NCBI GenBank assembly: GCA_913048245.1
Contig: CAJWWR010000001.1
Coordinates: 19,918 to 83,917, forward strand
Direction: 5' to 3'
Source: an uncultured Prochlorococcus sp.
GTDB lineage: Bacteria; Cyanobacteriota; Cyanobacteriia; PCC-6307; Cyanobiaceae
Length of the DNA: 64,000 nucleotides
In this document: piece by piece, positions 61,826 to 64,000 of the stretch
How positions within the stretch are numbered: position 1 is the first letter of the stretch
Layout: each line of letters starts with the position of its first letter
Position numbers and translations under genes: made by a program
Notes under the pieces: generated by a model
Databases searched by the model: none
Told to the model about the DNA's origin: nothing
Seen by the model: the letters and a program-made list of their open reading frames with translations, nothing else

Positions 61826-62875
61826 ATGACTAAAGTTGAAGAAGCACGTGATGCTTTATCAAAAATAATTGATGTAGGATCTAAGAAAAACTTGATGGAG
61901 TTAGGCTGGATTAAAAACGTTAGAGTTTTAGTTCCAAGATCAATTATTACGCTAGCTTTACCATCATATGCGAATTCTCAGAGGGACAGAATAGTAAAAG
62001 AAATAAGAAATACATTACTTAACTTTTCTGATATCAATGATGTTCAAATAGAGATAGACAATGCCAGTCAGCCTGATGGGGGGAGTGAAGATAGTGGGCC
62101 TAATCTTCAAGCAATCAATGGGATTAAAAAAATCATCGCTGTTAGTAGTGGAAAAGGTGGGGTAGGGAAAAGTACTGTAGCCGTAAATATTGCATGCACG
62201 CTCGCAAAACTTGGCCTTAAGACAGGTTTATTAGATGCTGATATTTATGGTCCAAATACTCCGTCAATGTTAGGAGTATCTGATGAAAGTCCAAAAGTCT
62301 ATGGAAGTGGGAATGAGCAAAGATTAATACCAATTTTTAAACATGGAATATCTATTGTTTCAATGGGATTTTTAATTGAAGAGGGTCAACCAGTTATATG
62401 GAGAGGACCTATGCTAAATACTATTATCAGACAATTCCTATATCAGGTGGAGTGGGATAATTTAGATTTTCTTATTGTTGATTTACCTCCAGGAACTGGT
62501 GATGCTCAGATTTCCTTGGCACAATCAGTTCCTATTGATGGAGCAATTATAGTAACTACTCCTCAACAAGTTTCTTTGCAAGATTCCAGAAGAGGATTAG
62601 CTATGTTTAAGCAGTTAGGGGTCCCCTTATTAGGAGTTGTAGAAAATATGTCGGGTTTTATTCCCCCTGATCAACCAGAAAAGAAATATGAAATATTTGG
62701 TAAAGGCGGTGGGCAAATCCTTGCAGACGAGCATAAATTACCCTTATTAGCTCAAATACCTATAGAAATTTCTGTTGTTTCTGAAAGTAATAAAGGAATA
62801 CCAATTGCTATAGGTGATCCGCAGAGCCTTAGCGCCATTGTTTTTAAAGAATTAGCACAATTTATTACTAAGTAA
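61826..62875 (+). CDS. mrp: Mrp/NBP35-type P-loop ATPase (iron-sulfur carrier)
   Basis: The 349-residue protein has an N-terminal DUF59/MIP18-like domain (residues 1-90). The ATPase domain follows with deviant Walker A VSSGKGGVGKSTVAVNIACT near residue 110, GLLDADIYGPNTPSMLG, DFLIVDLPPGTGDAQISLAQ and VENMSGFIPPDQPEKKYEIF. Many homologues carry a CxxC after VENMS for cluster binding. Here it is replaced by PPDQP, so the cluster-binding mode must differ. Role is assembly or delivery of [4Fe-4S] clusters, inferred from the family. Confidence 0.95.
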   Translation: MTKVEEARDALSKIIDVGSKKNLMELGWIKNVRVLVPRSIITLALPSYANSQRDRIVKEIRNTLLNFSDINDVQIEIDNASQPDGGSEDSGPNLQAINGIKKIIAVSSGKGGVGKSTVAVNIACTLAKLGLKTGLLDADIYGPNTPSMLGVSDESPKVYGSGNEQRLIPIFKHGISIVSMGFLIEEGQPVIWRGPMLNTIIRQFLYQVEWDNLDFLIVDLPPGTGDAQISLAQSVPIDGAIIVTTPQQVSLQDSRRGLAMFKQLGVPLLGVVENMSGFIPPDQPEKKYEIFGKGGGQILADEHKLPLLAQIPIEISVVSESNKGIPIAIGDPQSLSAIVFKELAQFITK

Positions 62876-62886
62876 TTTAATATTTA

Positions 62887-64000
62887 ATGATTGAAGGAAT
62901 TCCTATTTTAAAAAATAGAAAGTTTTTTCGAAAACAAATAATAGTCAAAAATAATCTTTTTTTATCGCCTTTATTATTAATACCTTTTTCTTTAGTAATA
63001 GTTTCTAGTATTTTAATCTATAGTTCACAAAGACAATCACTCCAATCTGATTCCACAAGTCATCTTCTAACTGGTTTATTAGGTTACTTCCTTGCTATAA
63101 CAATTTCATATGTACCTCTTGAGAGAATTAAGAATTTTGTTTTTGCATTTTATTCCATTTCGATCGTTGCTCTGATTAGTCTTTTTTTCTTTGGCATAAC
63201 AATTTCGGGATCTCAAAGATGGCTTAGTCTTGGCTTTATAACTTTTCAACCTTCAGAAGTTGCTAAATTATCCACTATTTTGGCTTTGGCATTTGTACTG
63301 GATAGAAAAGCAATCAATTCTATAAGTGACTTATTAATGCCTATTTTAGTGGTTTTACTTCCTTGGACTTTAATATTTTTTCAACCTGATTTAGGCACTT
63401 CATTGGTGTTAATTTTTTTGTTTTTTATAATGTGTTATTGGGCTCAGATGCCGATAGAGTGGATATTAATAATAGTTTTATCTTTAATAACAGCTTTAAT
63501 AACTTTCATTTTCCCTCCGATACTGGGTTTGTGGATTATGTTCATGGGGTTTTTAGCCTATAAGTCTTTTAAAAAGAAAATCACATTTTCATTTATAACC
63601 GTATTGTTTCACGCTTTTATTGCAAAAATAACACCTTTTTTATGGAATGTTGGTTTGCAAGATTACCAGAAAAACAGATTAATCTTGTTTCTTGATCCAG
63701 GGAAGGATCCTTTAGGTGGAGGGTATCACTTGTTGCAAAGTAAGATAGCCATAGGATCTGGAGGATTATTCGGAACTGGTTTGTTAAATGGTAAATTGAC
63801 CAATTTAAGATTTATTCCTGAGCAACATACAGATTTTGTTTTTAGTGCTGTTGGAGAAGAACTTGGATTACTTGGATCATCTTTTATAACTTTATTTTTC
63901 TTCATTTTAATTTTAAAATTAATTAAAATTGCAAAAAATGCCAGAACTGATTTTGAATCTTTAGTTTTAATTGGAGTTGTAGCTATTTTCTTATTCCAAA
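62887..64000 (+). CDS. rodA: Rod shape-determining protein RodA (partial, runs off the window)
   Basis: An open frame from ATG 62887, 11 bases after mrp, continues to the window end (about 371 codons seen). It reads as a SEDS-family peptidoglycan polymerase. Many hydrophobic helices are present, with GSQRWLSLGFITFQPSEVAK, the conserved FFQPDLGTSLVLIF, and QKNRLILFLDPGKDPLGGGYH with QSKIAIGSGGLFGTGLLNG and FIPEQHTDFVFSAVGEELGL. RodA-type text (RFIPEQHTDFIF) favours RodA over FtsW. It is the enzymatic partner of the MreBCD proteins at 18-20 kb. Confidence 0.93.
   Translation, partial: MIEGIPILKNRKFFRKQIIVKNNLFLSPLLLIPFSLVIVSSILIYSSQRQSLQSDSTSHLLTGLLGYFLAITISYVPLERIKNFVFAFYSISIVALISLFFFGITISGSQRWLSLGFITFQPSEVAKLSTILALAFVLDRKAINSISDLLMPILVVLLPWTLIFFQPDLGTSLVLIFLFFIMCYWAQMPIEWILIIVLSLITALITFIFPPILGLWIMFMGFLAYKSFKKKITFSFITVLFHAFIAKITPFLWNVGLQDYQKNRLILFLDPGKDPLGGGYHLLQSKIAIGSGGLFGTGLLNGKLTNLRFIPEQHTDFVFSAVGEELGLLGSSFITLFFFILILKLIKIAKNARTDFESLVLIGVVAIFLFQ

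Overview
The window looks like chromosomal DNA of a marine picocyanobacterium, most likely a high-light-adapted Prochlorococcus. The evidence is the very AT-rich sequence, psaC (photosystem I), ndhS, a likely rpaB, a ho1-pebA-pebB bilin cassette, a cyanobacterial-type SecA and AhcY, and extreme compaction. Many gene pairs overlap by 1-4 bases, several convergent pairs share their stop codons, and intergenic gaps are mostly under 200 bases. Strain and clade cannot be fixed without a database search.

Layout. 1-7.6 kb: ribH tail, tRNA-Gly, an NTF2-like protein, a GNAT acetyltransferase, secA, cysE, a GntR-type regulator, infC and miaA. 7.8-13.3 kb: gyrB, a small secreted protein, two tandem crcB fluoride-channel genes, mgtE and a group 2 sigma factor. 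13.3-18.3 kb: an alpha/beta hydrolase, a PfkB sugar kinase, tsaE, ahcY, a DedA protein and ssb. 18.4-23.5 kb: mreB-mreC-mreD, an rpaB-like response regulator, lysS and a small conserved protein. 23.5-28.8 kb: smpB, ruvB, a TPR lipoprotein/secreted protein, an M20 amidohydrolase and thiC. 28.8-34.7 kb: tkt, fabF and acpP on the minus strand facing psaC and glmS. 34.9-37.1 kb: an accessory module with a PD-(D/E)XK-type nuclease candidate and a C5-cytosine DNA methyltransferase. 37.1-42.6 kb: rimM, ndhS, rnc, rnpB, tRNA-Arg, two conserved proteins and glgP. 42.7-48.7 kb: a cation/proton antiporter, an alpha/beta hydrolase, an aldose-epimerase-like protein, a four-carbon acid sugar kinase-like protein and icd. 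48.9-54.8 kb: a conserved protein, ho1-pebA-pebB, a low-molecular-weight phosphatase, panC/cmk and purM. 54.9-64 kb: conserved cyanobacterial proteins, a GT39-type membrane glycosyltransferase, tRNA-Cys, an LpxB-like protein, an RNase D-like exonuclease, a CCB2/CCB4-like protein, hemF, mrp and the start of rodA.

Most of this is core metabolism and information processing. The clearest accessory element is the restriction-modification-like pair between glmS and rimM. Its methyltransferase carries an N-terminal segment that reads like a ribbon-helix-helix DNA-binding domain. A perfect inverted repeat (CCATA-N4-TATGG) overlaps both the start codon of that gene and its presumed promoter. This suggests a self-regulating methyltransferase whose DNA-binding domain is of a different fold from the HTH type known in M.SsoII and M.EcoRII. 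It is the best candidate here for something undescribed.

Other points for a second look are two operator-like perfect palindromes (before the group 2 sigma factor and before the sugar kinase), an orphan DUF1537-type sugar-acid kinase, a structured 380-base gene-free stretch near 57.5 kb, and a GntR regulator with an unrecognised effector domain.
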